Of a DNA stretch of 64,000 bases, positions 1-10,173 are shown in pieces. Each line of letters opens with the position of its first letter. Position 1 is the first letter of the stretch. The notes beneath the pieces are model-generated. The model was not told the DNA's origin, did not search any database, and saw only the letters and a list, made by a program, of their open reading frames with translations. The translations under genes and the position numbers were made by a program. Source of the stretch: Corynebacterium pollutisoli. GTDB lineage: Bacteria; Actinomycetota; Actinomycetes; Mycobacteriales; Mycobacteriaceae. Location: contig NZ_FXAR01000004.1 of the NCBI RefSeq assembly GCF_900177745.1, positions 186,001 through 250,000 on the forward strand, read 5' to 3'.

Positions 1-635
1 CGGTCCTGCTCACCGGGCTCGTCGACGGCGACCTCACCGAGGTCCTGCGCGCCGATACCATCTCCCGCCCCACCTTCGAGGTCGACGCCAACAACCAGTG
101 GGTCGTCGTCGACGGGGAGCGGATCATCCGCGTCGTGCAGTCCGGCCCGACGGGCGAGGTCAGCGAGGCGGAGGTCGGCACGGAGGGGCTCACCGCGCAG
201 GGCGAGATCTCGGTCATCCGCCTGTCGAAATCGGGTGCCCGCGTCGCGATGATCATCGACGGCCGCGTCCACGTCGGCGTCGTCGAGCGGCCCGGGCCGG
301 CCGAGCGGCGGATCGTCAACATCCGTGAACTCGCGCCGCAGCTCGGAGGTACCGCCCTGTCGCTCGACTGGCAGCCCGACGGCTCCCTCCTCGTCGGCAC
401 ATCCACCCCGGAGACCCCGGTGTGGCGCGTCGAGCAGGACGGCTCCGCGGCAACATCCCTGCCCTCGGGCAACATCACCGCCCCCGTCGTGGCGGTGGCG
501 GCGACCCCGTCCATGCTCTACCTCACGGACGCGCAGGCCACCCTCCAGCTGCCCACCACCGGCGGCGACAGCGTCTTCTGGCGCGAGGTGTCCGGGCTGC
601 AGGGCCAGCGCGCGGCTCCGGTGGCCGCCAACTGA
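1..635 (+). CDS. lpqB: LpqB lipoprotein, C-terminal part (5' end outside window)
   Basis: The reading frame is open from base 3 to the TGA at 633-635 and gives about 210 residues of a beta-propeller-like C-terminus (repeated VDGR, GSLLVGTSTPE and PVVAVAATPSMLYL strands). In actinobacteria LpqB is a lipoprotein that interacts with the sensor kinase MtrB, and the usual order is mtrA-mtrB-lpqB followed by a comF-like gene, hpf and secA, which is exactly what follows here. The signal peptide, lipobox and GerMN domain would lie upstream of the window and cannot be checked. The next gene starts 2 bp after the stop, so the two are probably co-transcribed. Confidence 0.85.
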   Translation, partial: VLLTGLVDGDLTEVLRADTISRPTFEVDANNQWVVVDGERIIRVVQSGPTGEVSEAEVGTEGLTAQGEISVIRLSKSGARVAMIIDGRVHVGVVERPGPAERRIVNIRELAPQLGGTALSLDWQPDGSLLVGTSTPETPVWRVEQDGSAATSLPSGNITAPVVAVAATPSMLYLTDAQATLQLPTTGGDSVFWREVSGLQGQRAAPVAAN

Positions 636-636
636 C

Positions 637-1239
637 ATGGATCTCCTCCTCCCGCGGCGCTGCGCCGGGTGCGGCGCCCCGGGCGAGCACGTGTGCGCCC
701 GCTGCCGGGAGGTGCTGCGCAGCCCGCCGCGGCGTATCCACACCCGCGTCGACACGCACGTGCCGGTGTGGTCCTTCGGCCCCTACGCCGACACCCACCG
801 CCGCGTCGTCCTGGCCATGAAGGAGCACCGGAACCTGGCGGTCCGCCGCCATCTCGGGGCGGTGCTCGCCGCTGGCATCCGCCATCTCCAGGCCCGGGGA
901 GAGCTTATCGACGCCCCCGTCCTGGTCCCCGCCCCCACCCGCGCCCGCCATGCGCGGCTGCGCGGCGGCGACCCCGTCGCCGCCGTGTGCCGGGCGAGCG
1001 GGTGGCCGGTCGTCGACGCACTGCGCCACGGTGACCGGGTCGCGGACCAGGTGGGACTGGGCGTCGAGAAGCGGCGGGAGAACCTCGCCGGAGCGGTGCA
1101 GATTCAGCGCCTGCCCGGCGCTCCGGTGCTGCTCATCGACGATGTCGCGACCACCGGAGCGACGCTCGCGGCCAGCTCAGAGGTGCTTTTCGCGGCCGGG
1201 TGCACGGTCGTCGGGGCAATTGTGATCTGTCACGCATGA
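637..1239 (+). CDS. ComF-family phosphoribosyltransferase-like protein
   Basis: The 200-aa protein begins with a four-cysteine zinc ribbon (residues 9-25, CAGCGAPGEHVCARC) and ends with a type I phosphoribosyltransferase fold. The PRPP-binding loop LLIDDVATTGATL lies near residue 165, and a conserved PVLVPAPTRARHARLRGGD segment near residue 98. ComF proteins assist DNA uptake in competent bacteria; in actinobacteria the role is not established. The ATG at 637 follows the lpqB stop by 1 bp, which suggests translational coupling. The length is typical of the family. M. tuberculosis Rv3242c holds the same position. Confidence 0.85.
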   Translation: MDLLLPRRCAGCGAPGEHVCARCREVLRSPPRRIHTRVDTHVPVWSFGPYADTHRRVVLAMKEHRNLAVRRHLGAVLAAGIRHLQARGELIDAPVLVPAPTRARHARLRGGDPVAAVCRASGWPVVDALRHGDRVADQVGLGVEKRRENLAGAVQIQRLPGAPVLLIDDVATTGATLAASSEVLFAAGCTVVGAIVICHA

Positions 1240-1277
1240 AACGCAGGGGGTGATGGCCGCCCGGTTATGACCAGATG

Positions 1278-1283
1278 TACGAT
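1278..1283 (+). promoter_or_regulatory. Putative -10 hexamer (TACGAT) upstream of hpf
   Basis: TACGAT fits the corynebacterial TANNNT -10 pattern and lies 43 bp before the hpf start, in the 87-bp gap after the ComF-like gene. No convincing -35 is visible, so this is only a likely position. Confidence 0.35.
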
Positions 1284-1326
1284 GGGGGTTACTGAAGTTG
1301 TCCCACCACTAGTAGGGAGGAAGCAG

Positions 1327-1992
1327 ATGACATCACCTGCTGAGAACACCGATGTCCTGAGCCCCGAGGCACAGGTCACCATCACGGGCCGCAACGTTGA
1401 GGTGCCGGAGCACTTTGCCGAGCGCGTCAACACCAAGCTCGCCAAGATCGAGCGGCTCGACCCGACCCTGACCTTCTTCCACGTGGAACTCCAGCACGAG
1501 CCGAACCCGCGTCGTGAGTCGGAGTCCGACCGTATCCAGATCACCGCCACCGGCAAGGGCCACCTGGCACGCGCCGAGGCCAAGGAGGACAGCTTCTACG
1601 CCGCGCTGGAGACTGCTCTGGCCAAGATGGAGCGTTCCCTGCGCAAGGTCAAGGCACGTCGTTCCATCTCGCGCTCCGGCCACCGCGCCCCCACCTCGAC
1701 CGGCGTCGCCGCCGCCGAGATGGTTGCTCAGGCACAGAAGGCCCGCGAGGAGAACCAGTACGACGTCGACCCGTACGCCGATTCCGTCAAGGACGTCGTC
1801 CCGGGCCAGATCGTCCGCACCAAGGAGCACACCGCCACCCCGATGAGCGTGGACAACGCCCTGTCGGAGATGGAGCTCGTCGGCCACGACTTCTACCTCT
1901 TCATCAACGAGGAGAACAACCGTCCGTCCGTGGTGTACCGCCGCCACGCCTTCGACTACGGTCTGATCTCCCTGGCGGAGGAGGAGAAGTAG
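1327..1992 (+). CDS. hpf: Ribosome hibernation promoting factor, long form
   Basis: The 221-aa protein has the RaiA/HPF beta-alpha fold in its first half (VTITGRNVEVPEHFAERVNTK, then KAKGHLARAEAKEDSFYAALE-type helices). The C-terminal dimerisation domain contains MSVDNALSEMELVGHDFYLF and ends in a strand-rich YRRHAFDYGLISL segment. Long HPF dimers pair 70S ribosomes into inactive 100S particles in stationary phase. The ATG at 1327 was chosen over an in-frame ATG at 1267 because AGGGAGG lies at 1315-1321, at proper distance. The same comF-hpf-secA order is found in mycobacteria (Rv3242c-Rv3240c). Confidence 0.93.
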   Translation: MTSPAENTDVLSPEAQVTITGRNVEVPEHFAERVNTKLAKIERLDPTLTFFHVELQHEPNPRRESESDRIQITATGKGHLARAEAKEDSFYAALETALAKMERSLRKVKARRSISRSGHRAPTSTGVAAAEMVAQAQKAREENQYDVDPYADSVKDVVPGQIVRTKEHTATPMSVDNALSEMELVGHDFYLFINEENNRPSVVYRRHAFDYGLISLAEEEK

Positions 1993-2015
1993 TTCTCACC
2001 GCCTGACCCCTGCCA

Positions 2016-2046
2016 CGCCGTCGTCCCCAGCCCGGGGACGGCGGCG
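2016..2046 (+). terminator. Hairpin between hpf and secA
   Basis: A GC-rich inverted repeat (GCCGTCGTCCCC, short loop, CGGGGACGGCGGC) lies 24 bp after the hpf stop. It has no T-run, so it may be a weak or Rho-assisted terminator. A separate secA -10 element follows. Confidence 0.5.
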
Positions 2047-2060
2047 TCGGCGTTGTTGCG

Positions 2061-2066
2061 TACAAT
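2061..2066 (+). promoter_or_regulatory. -10 element (TACAAT) of secA
   Basis: TACAAT lies 48 bp before the secA start and after the hairpin that closes hpf, so secA probably has its own transcript with a leader of roughly 40 nt. No clear -35 is seen. Confidence 0.45.
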
Positions 2067-2113
2067 GACCCGGAAGAAACTAGTTTCCATCTCACCCTGA
2101 AGGACGACTGCAC

Positions 2114-4645
<2,532 letters not shown>

Positions 4646-4660
4646 CTCCTACGCCGACAG

Positions 4661-4720
4661 GCCCGCGGTTTGGCCATTTCCGGGGTGTTTGAACACCCCA
4701 TAAGTGGCCAAACTGCGGGC
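4661..4720. repeat. 60-bp palindrome, copy 1
   Basis: A nearly perfect palindrome: outer arms GTTTGGCCA/TGGCCAAAC plus GCCCGC/GCGGGC, inner arms GGGGTGTT/AACACCCC, with asymmetric spacers TTTCC and ATAAG. It lies 15 bp after secA and could terminate transcription from both sides. A second copy in the same orientation lies at 6132-6191. Confidence 0.85.
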
Positions 4721-4732
4721 CTTCAGGCCTGC

Positions 4733-5590
4733 TCAGGCCCAGGCGGCCAGAGTGCGCTTGTCCAGCTGCGCGCGGAACTGCTGTGTGGTGGTGGGCAGGA
4801 GCTCGTCGGTGGACCAGTCAAGGATCACGCCGTAGTGGCGGATGAGGTCGAGCTGATCGAGTTCGCCGTTACGGTAGCGCTGGGCGACGGCCTCCGGGTC
4901 CTCCGAGAGCTTGCCGACGCGGGAAAGACGCTGCTCCTCCCGGAGCTCGACCGTGGCTGCGTCGTCGAGCTCGTACTCGTCGATCTCGGGGTCGATCGCC
5001 CGGATGACGACACCGTAATCCTTGGCTGCCCGGCTGACGGAGACGTAACCGTCGATGACGTCCTCGAGGACCTCAGCGGGATCACGCTCGAGCGGATCAC
5101 CGTAGCCGCCTCCGCCGGCGCTGGGGCGTTCGAAGGCGTCGCCCGGGCCGACTTCCACGTTGGAGAACAGGGCCCCGAGGTACTGCTCATCCTCACTGTT
5201 GCGGTTCAGGCACACACCCTGGGGAATGGAGGGCAGACCTCCTTCGATGCCCCAGGTGACGGAGCGGGAACGGTCACAGCAGTAGCTCATGACGGTGTCG
5301 GCGCAGTCGGTGAGGACACCTCCCTTGGACACACCCAGCCCGCCGCGGTATTTGCCCGGGCCCGCTGAATCGGTGATCAACGTGTGATGACTGGTGATGA
5401 CGGGGGACAGGCGCTCCTGACCCTCCACAGGCTGGACGGCGAGCCCGGGCCCGAAGACGGGGGCGGTCGCGGAGGAGCCGTCCCGGTCGGTGCGGCCACC
5501 CCAGCCACCGGCCATCCAGTCGTACCACATGAAGAAGTCGCCCTTGTCCTCTTTGCCCTGGGCTTCGCGGGTGTCCCAGCCACCCACGAG
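4733..5590 (-). pseudogene. 3' remnant of a hydantoinase-B / oxoprolinase-type gene
   Basis: About 285 C-terminal residues of a HyuB/acetone-carboxylase-alpha-like protein are recognisable on the minus strand. Signature segments are FFMWYDWMAGGWGG, GRTDRDGSSATAPV, ITDSAGPGKYRGGLG and AGGGGYGDPLERDPAEVLEDV. Family members are usually more than 500 aa, so roughly the first half is missing. The homology stops near 5590, where the frame runs antisense into a regulator remnant that points the other way. No start codon or ribosome binding site serves the remnant, and it is presumably not functional. The stop codon (4733-4735) is intact. Confidence 0.75.
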
Positions 5591-5595
5591 GAGAT

Positions 5596-6124
5596 ACTGC
5601 GGCGTCGCGGCCGCATCCTGTTCTCCCTGCGTCTCGACGATGGCTCGGTCCTCGTCCTCTTCCGCGGAGACCGCACAGTCGCCGAGGTGATGCAGCTTCT
5701 CGAGGGATCGCGCCGGGGTATGCGCATCGCCCTCGGCGCCACCCTCTCCTGGGAGGACCTGGGTGGGGAGATGATCGCCGAGCTCCGCCGGGTTGTCCTG
5801 GGGTTGCAGGAGGGGCAGTACGCCGGCCCGGACGCGCACGCCCTCGGTTGGATCGACGGGGAGGAGGTGCAGCTCGCCCTGTCCCGCCGCGCACGCGAGA
5901 CCTGGGACAAGCTCCGCCCGCACCCCGACCTGGTGCAGACCCTCGGGTCCTACCTGCGCAACTCCGGCAACCTCAGTCGCACGGCGGATGAACTGCGGGC
6001 CCACCGGCACACCGTGCGGAAAAGGCTGACGACCATCGAGGAACTCATTGAGGTGGATCTCGCGGATCCGGTGGTGGCGGCGGAACTGCTCATCGTGGCG
6101 GTCGCACTGCGGCGAGCGGATTGA
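5596..6124 (+). pseudogene. 3' remnant of a PucR/CdaR-type transcriptional regulator
   Basis: About 175 residues match the C-terminal half of PucR-family regulators: a GGDEF-like segment (GRILFSLRLDDGSVLVLF), then the helix-turn-helix region TLGSYLRNSGNLSRTADELR, AHRHTVRKRL and TIEELIEVDLADP. The N-terminal sensory domain (normally 200 or more residues) is absent and the frame has no plausible start at the junction near 5590. The neighbouring minus-strand remnant is a hydantoinase-B-like enzyme. PucR proteins often regulate purine, hydantoin or allantoin catabolism, so regulator and enzyme were probably a divergent pair before the deletion. Confidence 0.72.
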
Positions 6125-6131
6125 GAGCTGA

Positions 6132-6191
6132 CCTCGCAGTTTGGCCACTTCCGGGGTGTTCAAACACCCCATAAGCGGCCAAACCGCGGGC
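6132..6191. repeat. 60-bp palindrome, copy 2
   Basis: Same design and orientation as the copy at 4661-4720: arms GTTTGGCCA/CGGCCAAAC, inner arms GGGGTGTT/AACACCCC, spacers CTTCC and ATAAG. It lies just after the stop of the PucR remnant and near the end of the converging Rv3235-like gene. Arm differences between the copies are partly compensatory, so base pairing is kept. Confidence 0.85.
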
Positions 6192-6215
6192 CTGTGGGGT
6201 TTGCGGGCTGTGGGG

Positions 6216-6599
6216 TTACAGCACCCGGAAACTCGCCAACCGAGTGCCTTCGACCCGCCCGGTGAAGGCGTAGGCGCGGCCGCCGGAGACGGCGGTGCCG
6301 AAGAACTCCCCACCGGGGCGCAGGTGCAGGGTGTCCACCCGCACCGCGCCGCGCACGCCCCGGCGTTGGCGCGCGGCGACGTGGAGGCGTACCGGCCCGG
6401 CGAAGCGCTCGGGCGGGAGGTGTCCGACGGGGCGCATCCCGAAGGATGCCTCGAGGGCGATGCGGGCTAGGGCCTCAGCGCGGCGCTGCGCCCCGGAATC
6501 CGGGGTCTGTGGGTGGGGTGGGGGAGGGGTGGCGTCGATAAGCGGGGGTGCGGGCGTGAGCACCTTGAGGTGGGTGAGGCCGGGGACGGGGGACAACAT
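6216..6599 (-). CDS. Rv3235-family protein
   Basis: The 127-aa protein has a proline-rich N-terminus (residues 15-45) and a compact domain ALARIALEASFGMRPVGHL followed by strands ending GGRAYAFTGRVEG and LASFRVL. This resembles the small actinobacterial Rv3235/DUF6459 family, which lies near secA1 in mycobacteria and has no known function. The ATG at 6599 has GGAG 5 bp upstream. The gene diverges from the HAD-like gene at 6691, so the 91-bp gap holds both promoters; TATCAT at about 6647 suits the plus-strand gene. Confidence 0.7.
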   Translation of the reverse strand: MLSPVPGLTHLKVLTPAPPLIDATPPPPHPQTPDSGAQRRAEALARIALEASFGMRPVGHLPPERFAGPVRLHVAARQRRGVRGAVRVDTLHLRPGGEFFGTAVSGGRAYAFTGRVEGTRLASFRVL

Positions 6600-6690
6600 G
6601 GCTGCTCCAGTGGGTCACCGGGGACAGACGCAGGGTGGGCTGGGTATCATTGTGGCACGCAGAGAGCGAATTGACATGAGGGAGCAGCGA

Positions 6691-7101
6691 GTGCGTGGAC
6701 TGATCGTGGACTTTGTCGGAGTGCTGGACGGCCCGGAGGAGGATCAGCGTCGCTGGCGCGAGCTGTTCGCCGCGGCGAAGGCCAACGGGGTGTCCACCGC
6801 GATCCTCTCCAATGATCCGGGCGGCCCGGGCGCGGAGCACATCCGCGAGTGGGAGTACAAGGGCATCGTCGACGCCGTGGTTCTCTCCGGTGAGGTCGGC
6901 GCGGAGAAGCCGGAGGCCGAGGCCTTCGCCGCCGCGGCCGCCGCAATCGATCTGCCGATGAACGACTGTGTGCATGTCGACGACTCGATCCTCAATGTCC
7001 GTGGTGCCGTCGAGGCGGGCCTGGTGGGCGTGCTGTACCAGGTGTTCGATCGGGCGGTCATCGAGATCTGCTCGATCTTCGACATCGAGGGCGAGTTCTG
7101 A
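6691..7101 (+). CDS. HAD-superfamily-like protein with altered catalytic motif
   Basis: The 136-aa protein has a small HAD-like Rossmann fold without a recognisable cap. Motif I reads VDFVGVL, motif II AILSND, and motif III/IV lies around GEVGAEKPEAEAF and VHVDDSILNVRGA. In phosphatase-type HADs motif I is DxDx(T/V); here the second aspartate is valine, so phosphatase activity is doubtful. GTG at 6691 was chosen because GGAG lies 7 bp upstream; an in-frame ATG at 6676 has a poorer site. The next gene starts 1 bp after the stop, so the two are coupled. Confidence 0.75.
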   Translation: MRGLIVDFVGVLDGPEEDQRRWRELFAAAKANGVSTAILSNDPGGPGAEHIREWEYKGIVDAVVLSGEVGAEKPEAEAFAAAAAAIDLPMNDCVHVDDSILNVRGAVEAGLVGVLYQVFDRAVIEICSIFDIEGEF

Positions 7102-7102
7102 G

Positions 7103-7609
7103 GTGCGCGTCTACCTGCCGGCGACGTTCGCCATGCTCACCACCCTGCATGAGACGGGGACGATGTCCGCACGCTCCGGGTGGGGTTTCGCGGCCACGCC
7201 GGCGCTGCTGGAGTTCTACACCTCCGGTGATGAGGACGAGATCGGCTACGCGGCGTTCCTCGACGCTGCGGAGGCGTCCCTGCGGCTGCTGGCCATCGGT
7301 GATGAGGAGACGTTCCCGCACCGGCGTGTCGTCGTGTCCGTCGATGTCGCGGACGAGGTGGTGACGCTGGCCCCGGAGAACGGGGAGTCCGTGGTGTCGC
7401 TCAATCCGGCGCAGATCCGGGTGGAGGACATCGCCGCGATCCACATCGACATCGAGGAGTCGGAGGAGGCCACGAAGGCCGCCGTCGAGGTCATCGACGC
7501 CGCCGACCTGGGGGACGAGGACGCCGAGCTGACCGTCGGTGACGCGCAGGACAATTTTATGGCCTTCTATGACCCCACCGAGCTGCCTTTCCTCGTAGAG
7601 TTGCTCTGA
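7103..7609 (+). CDS. DUF6912-like actinobacterial protein
   Basis: The 168-aa acidic protein starts MRVYLPATFAMLTTLHETG and continues with EEIGYAAFLDAAEASLRLL-like helices and an FMAFYDPTELPFLVELL tail. This pattern matches the uncharacterised family usually named DUF6912, which in actinobacteria lies next to HAD-like genes. No catalytic motif, membrane segment or signal peptide is visible. The GTG start at 7103 lies 1 bp after the preceding stop. Function unknown. Confidence 0.7.
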   Translation: MRVYLPATFAMLTTLHETGTMSARSGWGFAATPALLEFYTSGDEDEIGYAAFLDAAEASLRLLAIGDEETFPHRRVVVSVDVADEVVTLAPENGESVVSLNPAQIRVEDIAAIHIDIEESEEATKAAVEVIDAADLGDEDAELTVGDAQDNFMAFYDPTELPFLVELL

Positions 7610-7635
7610 AAGGTTTTGTCCGGCGATGGACAAGG

Positions 7636-7670
7636 GGGTTACGTTCGCGTAGGCTACGCTGACGTAACCC
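7636..7670 (+). promoter_or_regulatory. Twin operator (TACG-N4-CGTA twice) at the desaturase-operon promoter
   Basis: A 35-bp near-palindrome begins GGGTTACGT and ends ACGTAACCC. It can be read as two TACG-N4-CGTA sites, 7640-7651 and 7655-7666, with centres 15 bp apart. A TANNNT hexamer (TACGCT, 7655-7660) lies inside the second site, so a bound protein would block RNA polymerase. This geometry is typical of TetR-family operators. The regulated genes would be the reductase and desaturase that follow. Confidence 0.65.
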
Positions 7671-7689
7671 AGACTTGAAGGAGAGGCCG

Positions 7690-8733
7690 ATGACCGAATC
7701 GCCCGATGGACTCGCACGTTTCCGCGGCATTCTGCGCCGATTCACCACACCGCTGCTGCCCGACGACTACACCGTCCTGGCCAACCCGCTGTGGTCGAAG
7801 CGCGAGCTGCGCGGCAAGATCGAGAGCGTCGAGCGCTTCCCGGACGACACCATCCACCTGGTCATCCGCCCCGGCTGGGGCGTGCCCGTCACCTTCGAGG
7901 CCGGCCAGTACATCGGCATTGGCCTGCGCGTCGACGGCCGCTACACCTGGCGCTCCTACTCCCTGACCAACACGCCGGACACCCGCGACGGCCTGTTCTC
8001 CATCACCATCCGCGCGGTGGAGAAGGGCAAGCTGTCCACCCACCTCGTCGGCACCGCACGCCCGGGCATCAACGTCCGCCTCGCCGCCCCGGCCGGTGAC
8101 TTCCACCTGACGGACCCGCTGCCGGAGAAGCTGCTGTTCGTCACCGCCGGCTCCGGCGTCACCCCGGTCATCGCCATGCTCCGCAGCATGGAGGGCCGCC
8201 GCGAGGAGACCGACATCAAGGTCGTCCACTCGGTGCGCAACCGCTCCGACCTCATCTTCGAGGACGTCCTCAACGACTACGACGCCCACATCCAGGTCAC
8301 CTCCGAGGACGGCCGCGTCTCCCCGGCCGTGCTGGAGGAGCTCGTCCCGGACTTCCGGGAGCGCGTCGTCTACGCCTGCGGCCCGGCCACCATGCTCGAC
8401 GAGCTCGAGTCCTGGGCCTCCGACCACGACCTGGAGATCCGCGTCGAGCGCTTCACCCTCGACCGCGCCTCCGACGCCAAGGGCGGCACCATCACCTTCG
8501 CCAAGCGCGGCATCGAGACCACCGTCGACGGCGCGACCACCATCCTCGAGGCGGGTGAGGCCGCGGGCGTCCAGATGCCCTTCGGCTGCCGCATGGGCAT
8601 CTGCCAGACCTGCGTCCGAGAGCTTGTCGACGGCCACGTGCACGACCTGCGCACCGGCGACACCAAGGAGCCCGGCTCCCGCATCCGTACCTGCGTCGGC
8701 GTGGCCGCCGGCGACGTCACCATCGACGCTTAG
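7690..8733 (+). CDS. Ferredoxin reductase with C-terminal 2Fe-2S domain (desaturase partner)
   Basis: The 347-aa flavoprotein has an FAD-binding barrel (RSYSLTNTP near residue 98), an NAD(P)-binding domain (VTAGSGVTPVIAML near residue 153; YACGPATMLDELE near 232) and a plant-type [2Fe-2S] domain with Cys in FGCRMGICQTC and RIRTCVG. It passes electrons from NAD(P)H to the desaturase encoded 11 bp downstream. M. tuberculosis Rv3230c plays this role for DesA3 (Rv3229c), and the order is the same here. ATG 7690 has AAGGAGAG 4 bp upstream. Confidence 0.92.
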   Translation: MTESPDGLARFRGILRRFTTPLLPDDYTVLANPLWSKRELRGKIESVERFPDDTIHLVIRPGWGVPVTFEAGQYIGIGLRVDGRYTWRSYSLTNTPDTRDGLFSITIRAVEKGKLSTHLVGTARPGINVRLAAPAGDFHLTDPLPEKLLFVTAGSGVTPVIAMLRSMEGRREETDIKVVHSVRNRSDLIFEDVLNDYDAHIQVTSEDGRVSPAVLEELVPDFRERVVYACGPATMLDELESWASDHDLEIRVERFTLDRASDAKGGTITFAKRGIETTVDGATTILEAGEAAGVQMPFGCRMGICQTCVRELVDGHVHDLRTGDTKEPGSRIRTCVGVAAGDVTIDA

Positions 8734-8744
8734 GAGACCCCACC

Positions 8745-10064
8745 ATGGCTATCGACAACATCAAGGCATACTCCCACCTCACCGACGAGGACATCCGAGA
8801 GATCGGCCGTCGCCTCGACGCCATCAAGGAGGAGTTCGAGGCGGACCTCGGCGAGAAGGATGTCCGCTACATCAAGAGCCTCATCCGTACCCAGCGCTAC
8901 ATCGAGATCGCCGGCCGCGGTGCCCTCATCTTCTCCGGCTACCGCCCGGCCTGGCTGGCCGGCGTCGCGCTGCTGTCGCTGTCCAAGATCCTCGAGAACC
9001 TCGAGATCGGCCACAACGTCATGCACGGCCAGTGGGACTGGATGAACGACCCCGAGATCCACTCCACCACCTGGGAGTGGGACAACGTCTGCCCGTCCTC
9101 CCAGTGGATGCACACCCACAACTTCGCGCACCACAAGTACACGAACATTCTGGGCATGGACACCGACGTCGGATACGGCGTCCTCCGCGTCACCCGTGAC
9201 CGCAAGTGGGCCCCGATGCACGCCTTCCAGCCGGTCATCAACCTGACCCTGGCGTCGCTGTTCCAGTGGGCCGTCGGTTTCTACGACGTCGAGCTGGGTA
9301 AGGTCGCCGCCGGGCGCGCGACCTGGAAGGAGACCGCCCCGAAGTTCTGGGAGACCATGCGTAAGGCCGGCACCCAGGGCCTGCGTGACTACGTGCTCTT
9401 CCCGGCCCTGTCCGGCCCGAACTTCATGTCCACCGTCGCCGCGAATGCCACCGCCAACTTCGTGCGTTCCGTGTGGGCCTACGCCGTCATCTTCTGCGGT
9501 CACTTCCCGGATGAGGCCGAGACCTTCACCAAGGAGCAGTGGAAGAACGAGACCCACGACGAGTGGTACCTGCGTCAGATGCTCGGTTCCGCGAACTTCA
9601 AGGGCGGCAAGATTCTCACGATCCTGTCCGGCAACCTCAACTACCAGATCGAGCACCACCTCTACCCGGACATGCCGTCCAACCGCCTGGCGGAGATCGG
9701 CAAGCGCGTCGAGGCGATCTGCGAGGAGTTCGACCTGCCGTATAACACCGACTCCTTCCCGATGCAGCTGCTCAAGGTCCAGCGCACCCTGCTCAAGCTG
9801 ACCCTGCCGAACAAGTACCTGGCCGCCGACCGCGACAACGCCCCTGAGGTCCGTTCCAACGCGGCTTTCACCAAGTACCCCGAGGTCGCCGAGAAGTTGC
9901 ACGTCGGCGCCGACGAGTCCGGCCGCCGCGCCGGTCTGCGCACCGGCCTGCCGCTGCTCGCCCAGCTGCGCCCGACCGTCACCGAGGCCGTGCTTAACTT
10001 CTCCGGCCGCACCCCGGAGTGGCGCAAGAAGGTCGCCGCCGCCGAGGCTCAGAAGGCCGTCTAA
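8745..10064 (+). CDS. Acyl-CoA/fatty-acid desaturase, DesA3-like
   Basis: The 439-aa membrane di-iron desaturase has the three histidine boxes GHNVMHGQWDW, HTHNFAHHKYTN and YQIEHHLYPDMPSNR. These place it in the front-end/linoleoyl-CoA-desaturase-like group that includes mycobacterial DesA3, a stearoyl-CoA delta-9 desaturase. Hydrophobic pairs between boxes provide the membrane segments. It depends on the reductase encoded immediately upstream (gap 11 bp, AGGAG before the ATG). The product would be mono-unsaturated membrane fatty acid. Transcription is probably controlled by the twin palindrome at 7636-7670. Confidence 0.92.
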   Translation: MAIDNIKAYSHLTDEDIREIGRRLDAIKEEFEADLGEKDVRYIKSLIRTQRYIEIAGRGALIFSGYRPAWLAGVALLSLSKILENLEIGHNVMHGQWDWMNDPEIHSTTWEWDNVCPSSQWMHTHNFAHHKYTNILGMDTDVGYGVLRVTRDRKWAPMHAFQPVINLTLASLFQWAVGFYDVELGKVAAGRATWKETAPKFWETMRKAGTQGLRDYVLFPALSGPNFMSTVAANATANFVRSVWAYAVIFCGHFPDEAETFTKEQWKNETHDEWYLRQMLGSANFKGGKILTILSGNLNYQIEHHLYPDMPSNRLAEIGKRVEAICEEFDLPYNTDSFPMQLLKVQRTLLKLTLPNKYLAADRDNAPEVRSNAAFTKYPEVAEKLHVGADESGRRAGLRTGLPLLAQLRPTVTEAVLNFSGRTPEWRKKVAAAEAQKAV

Positions 10065-10073
10065 GGAATATTC

Positions 10074-10173
10074 CGGCAGGCATATCACCCCAGGTATAGG
10101 TCGAGTGGCAGCCTCCCCCGCGGAGGTCGCCACTCGACCTACCCATGTCAGGCTATGCCTCGGGTGATATGCC
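10074..10173. repeat. 100-bp palindromic element, copy A
   Basis: The element has nested inverted arms: outer GGCATATCACCC (10079-10090) with GGGTGATATGCC (10162-10173), inner AGGTCGAGTGG (10098-10108) with CCACTCGACCT (10130-10140), and a variable centre. A second copy in opposite orientation lies at 45193-45291. It covers the 3' end of the TetR remnant and follows the desaturase stop by 9 bp. Confidence 0.85.

Noticed and set aside
1267..1326. An earlier ATG (1267) for hpf
   Set aside because: The ATG at 1327 has a strong AGGGAGG site and gives the family-typical N-terminus; the upstream codons encode an unrelated stretch over the promoter.
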